Shown: positions 51,609-61,292, counted from the first letter of the stretch. The stretch: DNA of 64,000 nt from CAZOOK01 sp964581385 (GCA_964581385.1 CAZOOK010000013.1:62001-126000); one strand, 5' to 3'. The notes: generated by a model from the letters alone, not told the origin. Numbers and translations: made by a program.

Positions 51609-53687
51609 ATGGGGATTCACGAAAGTGCCGGCTTCGATGCCGAGCTGGATGGTTTTGACGCAATCGAAGCTGATCGGAAGCGCCGCGCGCGCGTATTCTC
51701 GGTTTTGATAGGCCTGCTGGCGGGGTTGCTGCTCGCGTCAGGGACCCTCGCTTGGCGTTGGCCGATGATCGGCAATCTGCCCTGGGTCATGGCGACCACC
51801 GATCTTCTGTTTCACACTAAGTTGCCGCGGGCGCAGGAGGGCAAGTACAGCATCGCGCTGGCGCATCTGGATGGAGATGCCAAGGACCATCGCGCCGAAT
51901 CACTGTTGCGTAACGAGCTCGCCGCGTTTGGCGATATCGCGGTACTGCCGATTGACCGCAAAATCATTGACGACGAACGCGCCCAGCTTCGCACACAGAA
52001 GCTGGCAGACGCTGTTGGCGCCGACGCGCTGGTCTGGGGCTCTGTCGACACGAGGAAAGGCGGCGGCAACAGCGTTCACTTGCACTGGGCTCCGAATGCA
52101 CGGCTCGCGCTGGCCAAAAGTAATTCCGCATGGGCTTCCGATGCCGACAACTTTTCGCTACCGCCAGTAGCCCTGGACGATCTCACCCCTGTATTCGATC
52201 TATTAGTGTTGACGCGGCATGCCGAGTCCCTGACGGGCCTCGCAGGACCAGAAATATCCGCGATGCTCGATTCGGGTATTCAGGCGGCGCGGCAGTGGCT
52301 GCAGGACGATTCCCGCCATCCGGATGCGATGGCACGTGCTTCTGTGCAGGCATTGCTCGCCGAAGCGCTGGTGATGTCCGCCGATCTGTCCGGTAACGAT
52401 GCCGCGCTGGAAGAAAGCGCCGCCATCTATCGGGCGCTGCCTGATGCCGAGCTGCGTGCGCATTCTCCGATGGAGTGGGCGCGGGCGCAGAACAATCTCG
52501 GTTTCGCGCTCGCGCGTCTGGGCGAATATGAGATGGACACGCAGAAGATCGAAGCCTCGGTGTCTGCACTGCAGAACGCGTTGCAGGAACGGACTCCCGA
52601 CAAGACGCCGCTCGACTGGGCCGCATCTCAGTACAACCTCGGCGTCGCTTTGACCATGCTCGGACAGCGCGACGCGGATGCGCGGAATCTGGAAGCTGCG
52701 GTGGCTGCGTTCCACGCCGCGCTGCAACAGTGGACGTCCGATGGCGCGCCTTTGAAGTGGGCGACGGCACAGAACAATCTGGGCATTGCGCTCGCGCTCC
52801 TACATGAGCGCAAACCCGGCGGTACCAGCCTGAGCGAAGCGGCTGCCGCATTTCAGGCCGCGCTGCACGTGTGGACGCTGGAAAACGAGCCGTTGTCCTG
52901 GGCGCTTGCGCAGAATCGGCTGGGCCTGGCGACGGACAAGCTCAGTGATCACGATTCCGCGCAGCAGGCACTGAATGAAGCGGTGTCGGCGTTGCGGGCG
53001 GCCCTGCAGGATCACACCCTCGATGCCCTGCCGCAGAAGAAGGCGATGATCCAGTACAACCTGGGTCTGGCGCTGGCGGCGCTGGGAGCGCACGACTCGG
53101 GTACGCAGCGCCTGGAAGCTGCAACGGACATGTTCCGCGCCGCGCAGCAGGGATGGACGCGCGATACGGCGCCTTATGCATGGGCGACGGCGCAGAACGA
53201 TCTGGGCCTCGCATTGACCGTGCTGGCTGCGCATGGTGGTGGTGCGCAGCGGTATGACGAAGCGGCCGCCGCGTTCCGCGCCGCGCTGCAGGAGTGGACG
53301 CGCGAGCGGATTCCGTACCGTTGGGCGATGGCACAGAACAACCTGGGATTCGCGCTGCTGGGATCAAGTGCGCAGACAGCGGGTGCCGGTCAAGTGAATG
53401 CAGCGCTGGCCGCCTTCCGTGCCGCCTTGCAGGAATGGACGCGCGACAACGCGCTCGACGAATGGGCGGCGGCACAGAACAACCTGGGGCTGGCGCTAGA
53501 GCAGCTCGGCGGACTCGAAACCGGCACGCAACATTTGAGTCAGGCGGTTGCGGCCTATACGGTCGCCAAGACGGCCATGCAACCCGGTGACGATCCTTTC
53601 CTGTATTCCCGCATCACCGGCAATTTCGATCGCAGCCGGAACGAGCTTGAGCGGCGCCGCGCGTTAGCAACCGTTTCGGCGCGGTAA
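51609..53687 (+). CDS. Membrane-anchored TPR protein (eight 47-residue repeats)
   Basis: A 692-residue protein. After an acidic leader (MGIHESAGFDAELDGFDAIEAD) comes one membrane helix (VFSVLIGLLAGLLLASGTLAW). A region of about 200 residues follows (AESLLRNELAAFGDIAVLPIDRKIIDDERAQLRTQKLADAVGADALVWGSVDT), resembling the TolB/CsgG-type N-terminal fold. The rest is eight tandem repeats of about 47 residues of the type P-xxWAxAQNNLGxALxxLGxxxxGTxxLxEAVAAFRAALQEWT, a TPR variant common in bacterial signalling and cell-death proteins. The ATG at 51609 has GGGAGAG upstream. It is probably a scaffold at the inner membrane; no enzymatic domain is fused. Confidence 0.78.
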   Translation: MGIHESAGFDAELDGFDAIEADRKRRARVFSVLIGLLAGLLLASGTLAWRWPMIGNLPWVMATTDLLFHTKLPRAQEGKYSIALAHLDGDAKDHRAESLLRNELAAFGDIAVLPIDRKIIDDERAQLRTQKLADAVGADALVWGSVDTRKGGGNSVHLHWAPNARLALAKSNSAWASDADNFSLPPVALDDLTPVFDLLVLTRHAESLTGLAGPEISAMLDSGIQAARQWLQDDSRHPDAMARASVQALLAEALVMSADLSGNDAALEESAAIYRALPDAELRAHSPMEWARAQNNLGFALARLGEYEMDTQKIEASVSALQNALQERTPDKTPLDWAASQYNLGVALTMLGQRDADARNLEAAVAAFHAALQQWTSDGAPLKWATAQNNLGIALALLHERKPGGTSLSEAAAAFQAALHVWTLENEPLSWALAQNRLGLATDKLSDHDSAQQALNEAVSALRAALQDHTLDALPQKKAMIQYNLGLALAALGAHDSGTQRLEAATDMFRAAQQGWTRDTAPYAWATAQNDLGLALTVLAAHGGGAQRYDEAAAAFRAALQEWTRERIPYRWAMAQNNLGFALLGSSAQTAGAGQVNAALAAFRAALQEWTRDNALDEWAAAQNNLGLALEQLGGLETGTQHLSQAVAAYTVAKTAMQPGDDPFLYSRITGNFDRSRNELERRRALATVSAR

Positions 53688-53704
53688 TCTTTTACTGAGA
53701 AGAT

Positions 53705-54067
53705 TCACTGCGAAGTATCGGTGGCGTTTTCCTGCATGCACTCGATGTATTGTTCGTTGAGCACGCCGCCCGAAAGCTTCATGCACGTCTCTTTGTCTTT
53801 TGGATCGATGCGCGGACTGTGTACCTTCGGCGGCCTGGGCAACGCGGGCAGCGCCGGTTTGGGGAGCGAATTCCACGCGTGCTCGACGCCTTGCGTGGTC
53901 TCGTTGAAACCGGCTTTGACGCCGGTATTGGTCAGGAGCAGCCAGGCTCCGAACAGCAGCGCACCGAAAACCACGCTGGCGCAGTAAAAGCCCAGTCCGA
54001 ATCTGAATCCGATCGCCCACCAGTTCACGGATGAGCGGAAATTGATCTCGCGGTCTTCAAGCCCCAT
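53705..54067 (-). CDS. Hypothetical single-span membrane protein
   Basis: A 120-residue protein with one membrane helix (GLGFYCASVVFGALLFGAWLLL, residues about 24-45) and a basic, Pro-rich C-terminal part (SLPKPALPALPRPPKVHSPRIDPKDKETC). I do not recognise it. It lies on the minus strand 21 bp downstream of cysS and may be co-transcribed with it. Topology suggests a short N-terminal cytoplasmic region and a periplasmic tail, which is inference from charge. Confidence 0.6.
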   Translation of the reverse strand: MGLEDREINFRSSVNWWAIGFRFGLGFYCASVVFGALLFGAWLLLTNTGVKAGFNETTQGVEHAWNSLPKPALPALPRPPKVHSPRIDPKDKETCMKLSGGVLNEQYIECMQENATDTSQ

Positions 54068-54088
54068 TTTCGTCCCCGTCAGTCAATG

Positions 54089-55465
54089 TCAGTCCGCGCG
54101 CCGCCAGCGCGTGCCCTGCGCCGAGTCTTCAATCAGCACCCCTTCGGCTTTCAGCTCATCGCGGATGCGATCGGCCTCCGCGAAGTTCTTGGCCTTCTTG
54201 GCGGTCGCGCGCTGTGCGATCAGCGTTTCGATATCGGCGGCGTTGAGGCTGTCATCGGCGGTCGCGGTTGCGAACCATGTTGCCGGGTCCTGTTGCAGCA
54301 AGCCGAGCAGCAGTCCCGCGTCCAGCAGCTGCGCCTTGAACCGGGCTTGATCGACGGCGTCGGTGGCTTTGTTCAGTTCGCGCACCAGCTCGAATAGTTC
54401 GGCAAGCGCCGCGGGCGTGTTGAGATCATCTTCGAGCGCGGCGACGAAACTTTCCGGCGCTCGAACGCCTGATGCGGGCGCCACGTGAGCGGTGTCGCGC
54501 AGCGCGCCGTAGAAGCGATCGAGTTTGCGGCGGGCGTCGGCAATTGCCCCGTCGTTCCAGTCGAGCGGCTGCCGATAGTGCGCGGTGAGCAATGCCAGTC
54601 GCAGGGCTTCGCCCGGCGCGTGCTTGAGGATTTCCCGGATCAGCAACACGTTGCCGATCGATTTCGACATCTTCTCGCTGTTCATCGTCAGGAAGCCGTT
54701 GTGGATCCAGACGCGTGCGAAGATTTTGCCGCCGTGCGCGCAGGTGCTTTGCGCGCGCTCGTTTTCGTGGTGCGGAAAAATCAGGTCGTGGCCGCCGCCG
54801 TGAATGTCGATGGTTTCGCCGAGCAGTGCTTCCGCCATCGCCGAGCATTCGATATGCCAGCCGGGACGGCCGCGTCCCCAGGGCGATTCCCAGCCCGGCA
54901 GTTCCGGCGTCGAAGGCTTCCACAGCACGAAATCACCGGGATCTTTCTTGTATGGTGCGACTTCGACGCGTGCGCCGGCCAACAATTCACGCCGATCGCG
55001 TTTCGAAAGTTGGCCATACTCCGGATAACTGGCGACGTTGAACAGTACGTGCCCCTCGGCCGCGTAGGCGTAATCGCCGGCGATAAGTCGTTCGATCATC
55101 GCGATGATCTGCGCGAGGTGGTCGGTAACGCGTGGTTCGAAATCCGGCGGTGCGATGCCGAGCGCTGCCAGATCCTCATGGTAGGCCGTGGCGTAGCGGC
55201 TGGTGATGACGCCGATCGGCACGCCTTCCTTTGCCGCCGCGGCGTTGATCTTGTCATCGATGTCGGTGATGTTGCGGACGTAGTCGACGCGCGGATAGCG
55301 CCGGCGCAGGACCCGCGCAAGCACGTCAAACACAACCGACGGCCGCGCGTTGCCGATGTGCGCATAGTTGTAGACAGTCGGGCCGCACAGATACATCGTG
55401 ACGCGCCGCGGGTCGAGCGGCGCGAACGGTTCCTTGACGCCGCTCAGGGTGTTATGGAGTTGCAT
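54089..55465 (-). CDS. cysS: Cysteinyl-tRNA synthetase
   Basis: A 458-residue class I aminoacyl-tRNA synthetase. It has the HIGH-type motif YNYAHIGNARP, zinc ligands around CGPTVYNY, WHIECSAMA and GGGHDLIFPHHENE, and KMSKS in SEKMSKSIGN. The length is normal for CysRS. The start MQLHNTLSG at 55465 is chosen because the upstream in-frame stretch has no ribosome site. It charges tRNA-Cys and is essential. The next gene downstream is the hypothetical membrane protein. Confidence 0.96.
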   Translation of the reverse strand: MQLHNTLSGVKEPFAPLDPRRVTMYLCGPTVYNYAHIGNARPSVVFDVLARVLRRRYPRVDYVRNITDIDDKINAAAAKEGVPIGVITSRYATAYHEDLAALGIAPPDFEPRVTDHLAQIIAMIERLIAGDYAYAAEGHVLFNVASYPEYGQLSKRDRRELLAGARVEVAPYKKDPGDFVLWKPSTPELPGWESPWGRGRPGWHIECSAMAEALLGETIDIHGGGHDLIFPHHENERAQSTCAHGGKIFARVWIHNGFLTMNSEKMSKSIGNVLLIREILKHAPGEALRLALLTAHYRQPLDWNDGAIADARRKLDRFYGALRDTAHVAPASGVRAPESFVAALEDDLNTPAALAELFELVRELNKATDAVDQARFKAQLLDAGLLLGLLQQDPATWFATATADDSLNAADIETLIAQRATAKKAKNFAEADRIRDELKAEGVLIEDSAQGTRWRRAD

Positions 55466-55534
55466 AGCCAGACAAATGCGGGGACGGCGCAAGGATAGCT
55501 GCCCGGCCGGCAAAAGTCGCCGGATCAGCTTCTC

Positions 55535-56140
55535 TCAGGATCTACTCGCAGACCCCAAGTCTTCCGTCGTCGCGCCGCTGACTTCCGTGCGTTCGGCGGC
55601 CGGCGGGCGGCGCTTCAGATCGAGCACATGGAAGCCGTGCACGCCGCGTGCGCGATCTTCAAAGAAGAATTTGAGGCCATGATGCACGGTTGGAAACGCA
55701 ATATCGCCCCACGGCATATCCTCTTCGCGCATCAGAATCGTTTCCGAGCTTTCCGTGGTCGGCCCGTGATGCGGCGTTTTCATGCGGCCGCGATGGATCA
55801 TGTAAATCTGGCTGACGTAGGGGACGTTGATGACAACGAACAGGTCGCCGATCTCGACCTCCGCCTGCGCCTCCTCCAGCGTCTCGCGCGCGGCGCCTTC
55901 GCCGCTGGTTTCGCCGAGTTCGAGAAAACCGGCCGGAAACGTCCACAATCCCAGTCGGGGCTCGATCGCGCGGCGGCACATCAGGATGCGGCCATCCTCC
56001 CATTCCGGTACGCAACCGACGATGATTTTGGGATTTTGATAATGCACGGCGCCGCAGCTCGCGCACACGTGGCGCGGCAAATGGTCGCCATCAGGAACCC
56101 TGAAATCGACGGCGTGGCCACAGGCGCTGCAATATTTCAT
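55535..56140 (-). CDS. Nudix hydrolase with N-terminal zinc ribbon
   Basis: A 201-residue protein. The N-terminal zinc ribbon (YCSACGH...HVCASCGAVHYQNP) has two CxxC pairs. The Nudix box is GFLELGETSGEGAARETLEEAQAEV, matching Gx5Ex7REx2EEx. This layout is close to NudC-like NADH pyrophosphatases and NadM-type Nudix enzymes. The core before the box (IVGCVPEWEDGRILMCRRAIEPRLGLWTFPAGF) is typical. It probably hydrolyses a nucleoside diphosphate linked to another group, such as NADH or ADP-ribose. Confidence 0.88.
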   Translation of the reverse strand: MKYCSACGHAVDFRVPDGDHLPRHVCASCGAVHYQNPKIIVGCVPEWEDGRILMCRRAIEPRLGLWTFPAGFLELGETSGEGAARETLEEAQAEVEIGDLFVVINVPYVSQIYMIHRGRMKTPHHGPTTESSETILMREEDMPWGDIAFPTVHHGLKFFFEDRARGVHGFHVLDLKRRPPAAERTEVSGATTEDLGSASRS

Positions 56141-56295
56141 CGGCGACGTAAGGCGTATATGGATCGGAACGGGATTGGGATCGGTGCCGGAATGGATCGA
56201 TTCGACACGCGGCCTCTACCGCGGTGATCAGCGTAGCAGACTCGAGGTCCGTTGTTGGGCCGTGTCCACCGGGGAGCTTGCGACCGGTTCCTGTT

Positions 56296-56832
56296 TCAAA
56301 ACCCGAGTTTGAGCTGGTGTGGTGAATGGATGCCTTTGATGCGGCATAACGCCACCTGCACGACCAGCGCATCGACACTGGCGCGATGACGCTGTCCGTT
56401 CAACTCTTTGCGTACGGCCTCGCGTGTCGGATGCCAGGCGGCGACTTCGTCTTCTGCGAGCAGCGCGCGGGTCGAATCGAGACGGAACGTGGGCGTACGG
56501 CCGGCCGCATCGTAGAGCTGATGCAGCCATGCCAGGTCATAGCTCCACGCATCCGAGTACAAGGTGCGTCCGCGCAGCTCGTCATCGAGCCGCGCGCAGA
56601 CTTCCGCCGGGCGCAGCCCGAGCGCGAACAGCTGCTCGCGGGTGACGCCATGCACCGCGGCGGCCTTCTCGCACCAGTAGGTCCATTGCGGCGGCGGTTT
56701 GATCAGCGTGCAGTAGCGCCGACCGTCGTCGAGCACAAAGCCGACTTCGATCGGATAGCCGCGCGCGCCGAAGCCGGATGCTTCGAAATCGATGATTGAG
56801 GGTGCTTCCACGTAAGGAGTTTCCAAACCCAA
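56296..56832 (-). CDS. 3'-5' exonuclease-like protein (DEDD family)
   Basis: A 178-residue protein with the DEDD exonuclease layout: IIDFEASGF (Asp, Glu), then SDAWSYDLAWLHQLYDAAGR (Asp) and HRASVDALVVQVAL (His...Asp). It is RNase T/oligoribonuclease-like in size and motif order. Start is uncertain: a TTG at 56832 gives MGLETPYVEAPS, and a GTG seven codons later is also possible. It is probably a small RNA or DNA exonuclease in the cytosol. It lies upstream of the Nudix gene on the same strand (155 bp gap). Confidence 0.7.
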   Translation of the reverse strand: MGLETPYVEAPSIIDFEASGFGARGYPIEVGFVLDDGRRYCTLIKPPPQWTYWCEKAAAVHGVTREQLFALGLRPAEVCARLDDELRGRTLYSDAWSYDLAWLHQLYDAAGRTPTFRLDSTRALLAEDEVAAWHPTREAVRKELNGQRHRASVDALVVQVALCRIKGIHSPHQLKLGF

Positions 56833-57329
56833 TATTTCTTCTAATTTGATGCAGATGCGAAGCTGTCCGTTCTACGCACCATGCGCAAAGCACGAGTCAT
56901 GCCGGGTGGAGCGAACTCCAGCAGTTAACCCCATCTTTGCTGGTTAATCCAGTCACATTTACGACAGCGTGCAGGGTCAGGATTATGCCCGCAAGGCATG
57001 ACCGCCAACAGAATCTACGCTATGTACGATCAACGTTATTGTCAACGGGTTTTTTGCAGTCGTTGTGACGCGGCCGGTGTTGAACTGAAAGTTCTGGACT
57101 TTCGCGACCCTTGCTGGTCCGGTCAACTCTTTTATCCTCCCGCGCAATTTAGCCCGCGGTTTCGCGGCAACCTCCCAAGCCGCCACCGAGTAAAATTCGA
57201 TGCAAATATTGCTCGTCAGGCTCTTGAAAAAGGTGGATCAATGCCAAAATGGCTGAATGCAGGGTGTTAAGAGCACAATGGCTCATATAGGGACCGAATC
57301 CGGGTCCGGGAGAATGCGGGAAGAGAACT
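56833..57329. other. Intergenic region, no supported gene
   Basis: About 500 bp between the exonuclease-like gene and the SpoIIAA-like gene. It should hold both promoters. Short open frames in both strands have no recognisable features. No terminator or RNA gene is seen. Confidence 0.5.
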
Positions 57330-57698
57330 ATGGCCTATAACGTCGAGATCCAGGACGCGTCACGGCTTATTCGCATCGTTCACACTGGGTCTGTGTTAAT
57401 AGAGGAGTTCGGCGAGGCCCGGCAATACGCCGTGGATCTCATGGAAACTCTTGGTTATTCGCGCCTGCTAGTGGATGTGCGGCAGACGGACTACAGGACG
57501 ACAATGGTTGAACAGTACGAGTTCGCGCAGGAAAACAAAGAAATGTTTCCGCCGGATGCGAGAGTCGCGGTGATCCTGCGTCCTGAGGCGTTGACCGACG
57601 GACGTTTTCATGAGGATGTCGCGCTGGAGCACGGTCTTCAGTTTCGGGTGTTCATGGATCCGCTCACCGCTGAAGATTGGCTCAAGGCCAAGCCTTAA
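57330..57698 (+). CDS. SpoIIAA-like (STAS-type) small protein
   Basis: A 122-residue protein of alternating strands and helices: MAYNVEIQDASRLIRIVHTGSVLIEEFGEARQYAVDLMETLGYSRLLVDVRQTDYRTTMVEQYEFAQENKEMFPPDARVAVILRPEALTDGRF. This pattern fits the SpoIIAA-like/STAS-type family (DUF3478), which typically has one domain and unknown partners. GGGAAGAG precedes the ATG. It converges with the cold-shock gene; both share the terminator at 57731-57756. Confidence 0.7.
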   Translation: MAYNVEIQDASRLIRIVHTGSVLIEEFGEARQYAVDLMETLGYSRLLVDVRQTDYRTTMVEQYEFAQENKEMFPPDARVAVILRPEALTDGRFHEDVALEHGLQFRVFMDPLTAEDWLKAKP

Positions 57699-57730
57699 AA
57701 CCGGACCTTAAGCCGGACTGAAGGTCAAAA

Positions 57731-57756
57731 AAAACCGCAGCCGAAGCTGCGGTTTT
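57731..57756. terminator. Bidirectional intrinsic terminator
   Basis: Arms AAAACCGCAGC (57731-57741) and GCTGCGGTTTT (57746-57756) with a CGAA tetraloop. A-runs on one side and T-runs on the other make it work in both directions: it ends the SpoIIAA-like gene on plus and the cold-shock gene on minus. Confidence 0.92.
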
Positions 57757-57781
57757 CCTGAAACGTCGAAGCGGTTCGGCG

Positions 57782-57994
57782 TCAGAGCGGACGGATCTGC
57801 GTCGCCTGCATGCCTTTCTGACCACGTGCCGGCTTGTACTCGACGCGCTGACCTTCCTTCAGAGTCTTGAAACCCGTGCCCTGGATTTCCTTGAAGTGGG
57901 CGAAAAGATCTTCACCACCGTTCGACGGAGTGATGAAGCCGAAGCCCTTGGCGTCGTTGAACCATTTCACGGTGCCGGTTGCTGTTTCTGACAT
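57782..57994 (-). CDS. Cold-shock protein (CspA family)
   Basis: A 70-residue OB-fold nucleic-acid-binding protein. GTVKWFNDAKGFGFITPSNGGEDLFAHF contains RNP1 (KGFGFI) and RNP2 (DLFAHF). It binds single-stranded RNA/DNA as a chaperone. AGAGGAAAG precedes the ATG at 57994. The 318-bp gap upstream (57995-58312) is the kind of long leader that cspA-type genes use for temperature control, but I cannot point to a specific structure in it; the start of the next gene is also there. Confidence 0.93.
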   Translation of the reverse strand: MSETATGTVKWFNDAKGFGFITPSNGGEDLFAHFKEIQGTGFKTLKEGQRVEYKPARGQKGMQATQIRPL

Positions 57995-58312
57995 TGCTGC
58001 TTTCCTCTACAAAAATGATGGATTGGGTGCAGGTACTTGTTTCCACCTGCGGGATGCAAGCGATCAAGATGGTAGCAGGAGAAAACGTGGAACCGTGAAG
58101 ATTTTTGAATACGGTGAGACGTGAACTGCTGAAAACGAGCTTGAAACGACTGCGGGCAGAACTCTACAGACTTTTATTCACAGTGTCGAATAGGCACCGT
58201 ATGGCCGGTGCAAGCCGTGCGATATGCGGATTCCTGAAAGCACGCTACGCTGTCTCCCGGCAGTGCAATTCCCGATGACGCAGTCACAATCGCGGGCAGA
58301 TCCGCTTTTCTT
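57995..58312. other. Divergent promoter region of csp and cyclase genes
   Basis: 318 bp between divergent genes with no coding frame of note. It includes the ribosome site and leader of the cold-shock gene on the minus strand. For the cyclase, the upstream sequence has no strong ribosome site. No RNA gene was recognised. Confidence 0.45.
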
Positions 58313-61024
58313 ATGACGCAGTTAGCGGACAGTATCGATCAAGCGGCAGCTGCGACGAGTGCTGGGCGTGTGCCCATCACGGAGCACGGCCTGCGCCGGC
58401 AATTATTGGTTCTGTTTGCGAAGGCCACGATCCCGGCGAGCCTGGGAACAATTCTGTTGTGTTTTTTCGGACTCGAATTCACTGCACGGCAATGGCTCAG
58501 GTTGCTGGCTTTCATCCCGCCGGCAGTGGCGCTGTACGCGATTCCCGAACTGTTACTGATCAACCGTCTCTACCGTCCGCTCGGCGCGGTGCTAAAGACG
58601 CTCGATGCCCGGCTCATGCCCGCTCGCGAGGCGCTGTCGCAGGCGCTGGTGCGCGCGCTCAACTTCCCGTACTACTCGTTCCTGCGCATCACGCTCGTGC
58701 GTGGTCCCGGCGGCGCGCTCGCCGCGCTGCTGTCGCTGATCGCAACGAACCGCTGGATGGCGGGCGGTTTCGAGCCGTGGCAGATGGTCATGTTTCCGGC
58801 GCTGGTTCTGCTGTTCGCGTGTCCGGCTTATGCGGTCATCGAATATTTCATCTGGTCGCGCGCGCTGGAGCCGACGGTGGAATATCTGTGGCATCACTGT
58901 CCGGAGTTGGAAAAGTCGGATCAGCGCAGACTCATCGCGGTGCGGTTGAAGAGCAAGCTGCTCTACTTGTGCATCTTCATCACCGCGTTGCCGCTGCTGT
59001 TCGTGGCGTTCATCGTCATGTTCAAGGTCAATGTGCTGCTGCGCAGTCTGGGGGTGACGCCCGATTTCCAGATGATGTGGCCGCTGTGGGGTTGGATGCT
59101 CGGTGCGCTGACGGTGTGCATCGGCGGTGCGCTGGCCACCTCCATTCTTACCGCGCAGGAGGTCTCACGCTCCGCATCGCGGTTGATCGCCGGCATGGGG
59201 GAAGTGGAGCGCGGCAATCTCGATATCGACCTGAAGATTCTCGGCACCGACGAATACGCGGATCTCACGCGCGGCTTCAACCTGATGACCGACGGCCTGC
59301 GCGAGGAGGTGCGTATCCTCGACAGTGTGCAAGACCTCGCCGGCGAATTGCAGCTCGATGTGCTGCTCGATCGCATCATGAACATTGCCGCCGATCTGCT
59401 CGACGCCGAGCGCAGCACTTTGTTCATGCATGACGCGAACAGTGACGAACTGTGGTCGCATGTCGGGCTGGGTATTGCCGCGCAGGAGATCCGCATTCCT
59501 GCGACGGCGGGCATCGCCGGCTCGGTATTCACGTCTGGTCGCGCCGAGAACATCGCGAATCCCTATGCCGATCCGCGCTTCAATCCCGAAGTCGATCTGC
59601 GCACCGGCTTCCGCACGCGGTCGATCCTGTGCATGCCGATCGTGAACAAGAACGGCGAGTGCATCGGCGTCACGCAGGTGCTCAACAAGCGCGACGGCGC
59701 CTTCACCATCCGCGACGAGCAGCGGCTACGCGCGTTCACCGCGCAGATCACGGTAGCTCTGGAAAACGCGAAACTGTTCCGCGAAGTCGTATCCGTCAAA
59801 AACTACAATGAGAACATTCTCGCCAGCAGCACCAACGGCGTCATCACGCTCGACAACGAGCGGCGCATCATCACCGCGAACGGAGCGGCATTGCGTATGC
59901 TCGGACGCGACGGACCGCAGGTGCTGCGGAAATTCGCCGCCGACGTTTTCGTGGATGCGAACGCTTGGGTGCTCGGCAGCGTCGATAAAGTGATGAACAG
60001 CGGGCAACAGGATTTCGCGGCCGATGCCACCTTGACGAAGAGCGACAATGCGCTGGTGTCGGTGAACCTCACTGCGACACCGCTAAGCAATGCCGGTGGT
60101 GAGTCGCTGGGCCTGATCCTGGGCTTTGAGGATCAGACGCGCGAGAAGCGAGTGCGCAGCACGATGGCCCGCTACATGAGCAAGGAAGTCGCCGATCAGT
60201 TGCTGGAACAGGGCGACGCCGCGCTCGGCGGCCGCTTGCAGCGCACCTCGATCCTGTTCTCCGACGTGCGCGATTTCACCACGATCGCGGAAGCGCTCGG
60301 CGCGCGCGAGACCGTGGCACTACTCAACGAATACTTCGAGGAGATGGTTGAGGCGGTGTTCGACTACGGCGGTATTCTCGATAAATACATTGGCGACGCC
60401 ATGATGGCGCTGTTCGGCGTGCCGTTCGAAACCTCGCGCGATGCCGACAACGCGGTTGCGGTGGCGAATGCCATGCTGCGTCGCCTGGCGCGACTCAACC
60501 GCCACCGCGGCGACAACGGCCGTGCGCCGATCGATATCGGCATCGGCATTGCCACCGGCGATGTTATCGTCGGCAACATCGGTTCGCCGCGGCGCATGGA
60601 ATACACCGTCATCGGCGATTCCGTGAATCTGGCGTCGCGTCTTGAGAGCGCGACCAAAGCCTACAAGGTGAAAGTGTTGCTCGCCGAAACCACTATCGCC
60701 GCGCTGACCGCGCCCGTGCAGATGCGCGAAATCGACCGCCTGCGGGTCAAAGGCAAAGATGTGCCGGTGACAGTGTTTGAAGCACTTGGGCACTACGACG
60801 AAACCGATTTTCCGAACATGGACGACTGCATCGCCAGCTATGCCGTTGGACTCGCTTACTACAAGGCCCGCGACTGGAACGATGCTCGCGCTGCTTTCGC
60901 CGAAGCGCTGGCGCTGAACCCGAAAGACGAGCCCTCGCGCGTCTACTTCGAGCGTTGCCAGCACTACGCCAGTAAGCCGCCGCCGGACGACTGGGATGGC
61001 GTGTGGACGCTCAAGGAGAAATGA
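58313..61024 (+). CDS. Membrane sensor adenylate cyclase (HAMP-GAF-PAS-CYCc)
   Basis: A 903-residue protein. Residues about 1-280 hold several membrane helices (ASLGTILLCFFGLEF, MVMFPALVLLFACPAYAVI, LYLCIFITALPLLFVAFIVMF, GWMLGALTVCIGGALATSI). Then come a HAMP-like linker, a GAF domain (about 350-490: LQLDVLLDRIMNIAADLLDAERSTLFMHD), a PAS-like segment (about 500-625) and a class III cyclase (about 650-830). The cyclase shows FSDVRDFTTIAE and YIGDAMMALFG for the metal Asps, Lys in GGILDKYIGD and Asp in IGDSVNLASRLE; this Lys/Asp pair is that of adenylate cyclases. It probably makes cAMP when its sensor domains respond to an unknown signal. Confidence 0.88.
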   Translation: MTQLADSIDQAAAATSAGRVPITEHGLRRQLLVLFAKATIPASLGTILLCFFGLEFTARQWLRLLAFIPPAVALYAIPELLLINRLYRPLGAVLKTLDARLMPAREALSQALVRALNFPYYSFLRITLVRGPGGALAALLSLIATNRWMAGGFEPWQMVMFPALVLLFACPAYAVIEYFIWSRALEPTVEYLWHHCPELEKSDQRRLIAVRLKSKLLYLCIFITALPLLFVAFIVMFKVNVLLRSLGVTPDFQMMWPLWGWMLGALTVCIGGALATSILTAQEVSRSASRLIAGMGEVERGNLDIDLKILGTDEYADLTRGFNLMTDGLREEVRILDSVQDLAGELQLDVLLDRIMNIAADLLDAERSTLFMHDANSDELWSHVGLGIAAQEIRIPATAGIAGSVFTSGRAENIANPYADPRFNPEVDLRTGFRTRSILCMPIVNKNGECIGVTQVLNKRDGAFTIRDEQRLRAFTAQITVALENAKLFREVVSVKNYNENILASSTNGVITLDNERRIITANGAALRMLGRDGPQVLRKFAADVFVDANAWVLGSVDKVMNSGQQDFAADATLTKSDNALVSVNLTATPLSNAGGESLGLILGFEDQTREKRVRSTMARYMSKEVADQLLEQGDAALGGRLQRTSILFSDVRDFTTIAEALGARETVALLNEYFEEMVEAVFDYGGILDKYIGDAMMALFGVPFETSRDADNAVAVANAMLRRLARLNRHRGDNGRAPIDIGIGIATGDVIVGNIGSPRRMEYTVIGDSVNLASRLESATKAYKVKVLLAETTIAALTAPVQMREIDRLRVKGKDVPVTVFEALGHYDETDFPNMDDCIASYAVGLAYYKARDWNDARAAFAEALALNPKDEPSRVYFERCQHYASKPPPDDWDGVWTLKEK

Positions 61025-61084
61025 TGCTGCCGCCCGATTGCAGGCGGACGCACCCATGTTTTCCGAAGAGGCTGGAGCACTGAC

Positions 61085-61288
61085 ATGAGCAAGATCATCA
61101 ATCTCAACAAGGTCCGCAAGCGCAAGGCTCGCGAGACTGCCGACAAGCAGGCGGCCGAGAATCGCGTGCGTCACGGCCGCACCAAAGAAGAGAAGCAGCG
61201 CGACCGCGCCGAGGCCGAAGAGGCGAAACGCCGAATGGATCAGGTCAAACGGGACATTGATCCGGGCTCGGATCCAAGTAAGCGTTAA
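61085..61288 (+). CDS. DUF4169-family small basic protein
   Basis: A 67-residue, highly charged helical protein: MSKIINLNKVRKRKARETADKQAAENRVRHGRTKEEKQRD. The MSKIINLNKVRKRKAR start is typical of DUF4169 proteins, of unknown function. It is 60 bp downstream of the cyclase gene. It ends just before the 257-bp structured inverted-repeat element. Confidence 0.8.
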   Translation: MSKIINLNKVRKRKARETADKQAAENRVRHGRTKEEKQRDRAEAEEAKRRMDQVKRDIDPGSDPSKR

Positions 61289-61292
61289 CAGG

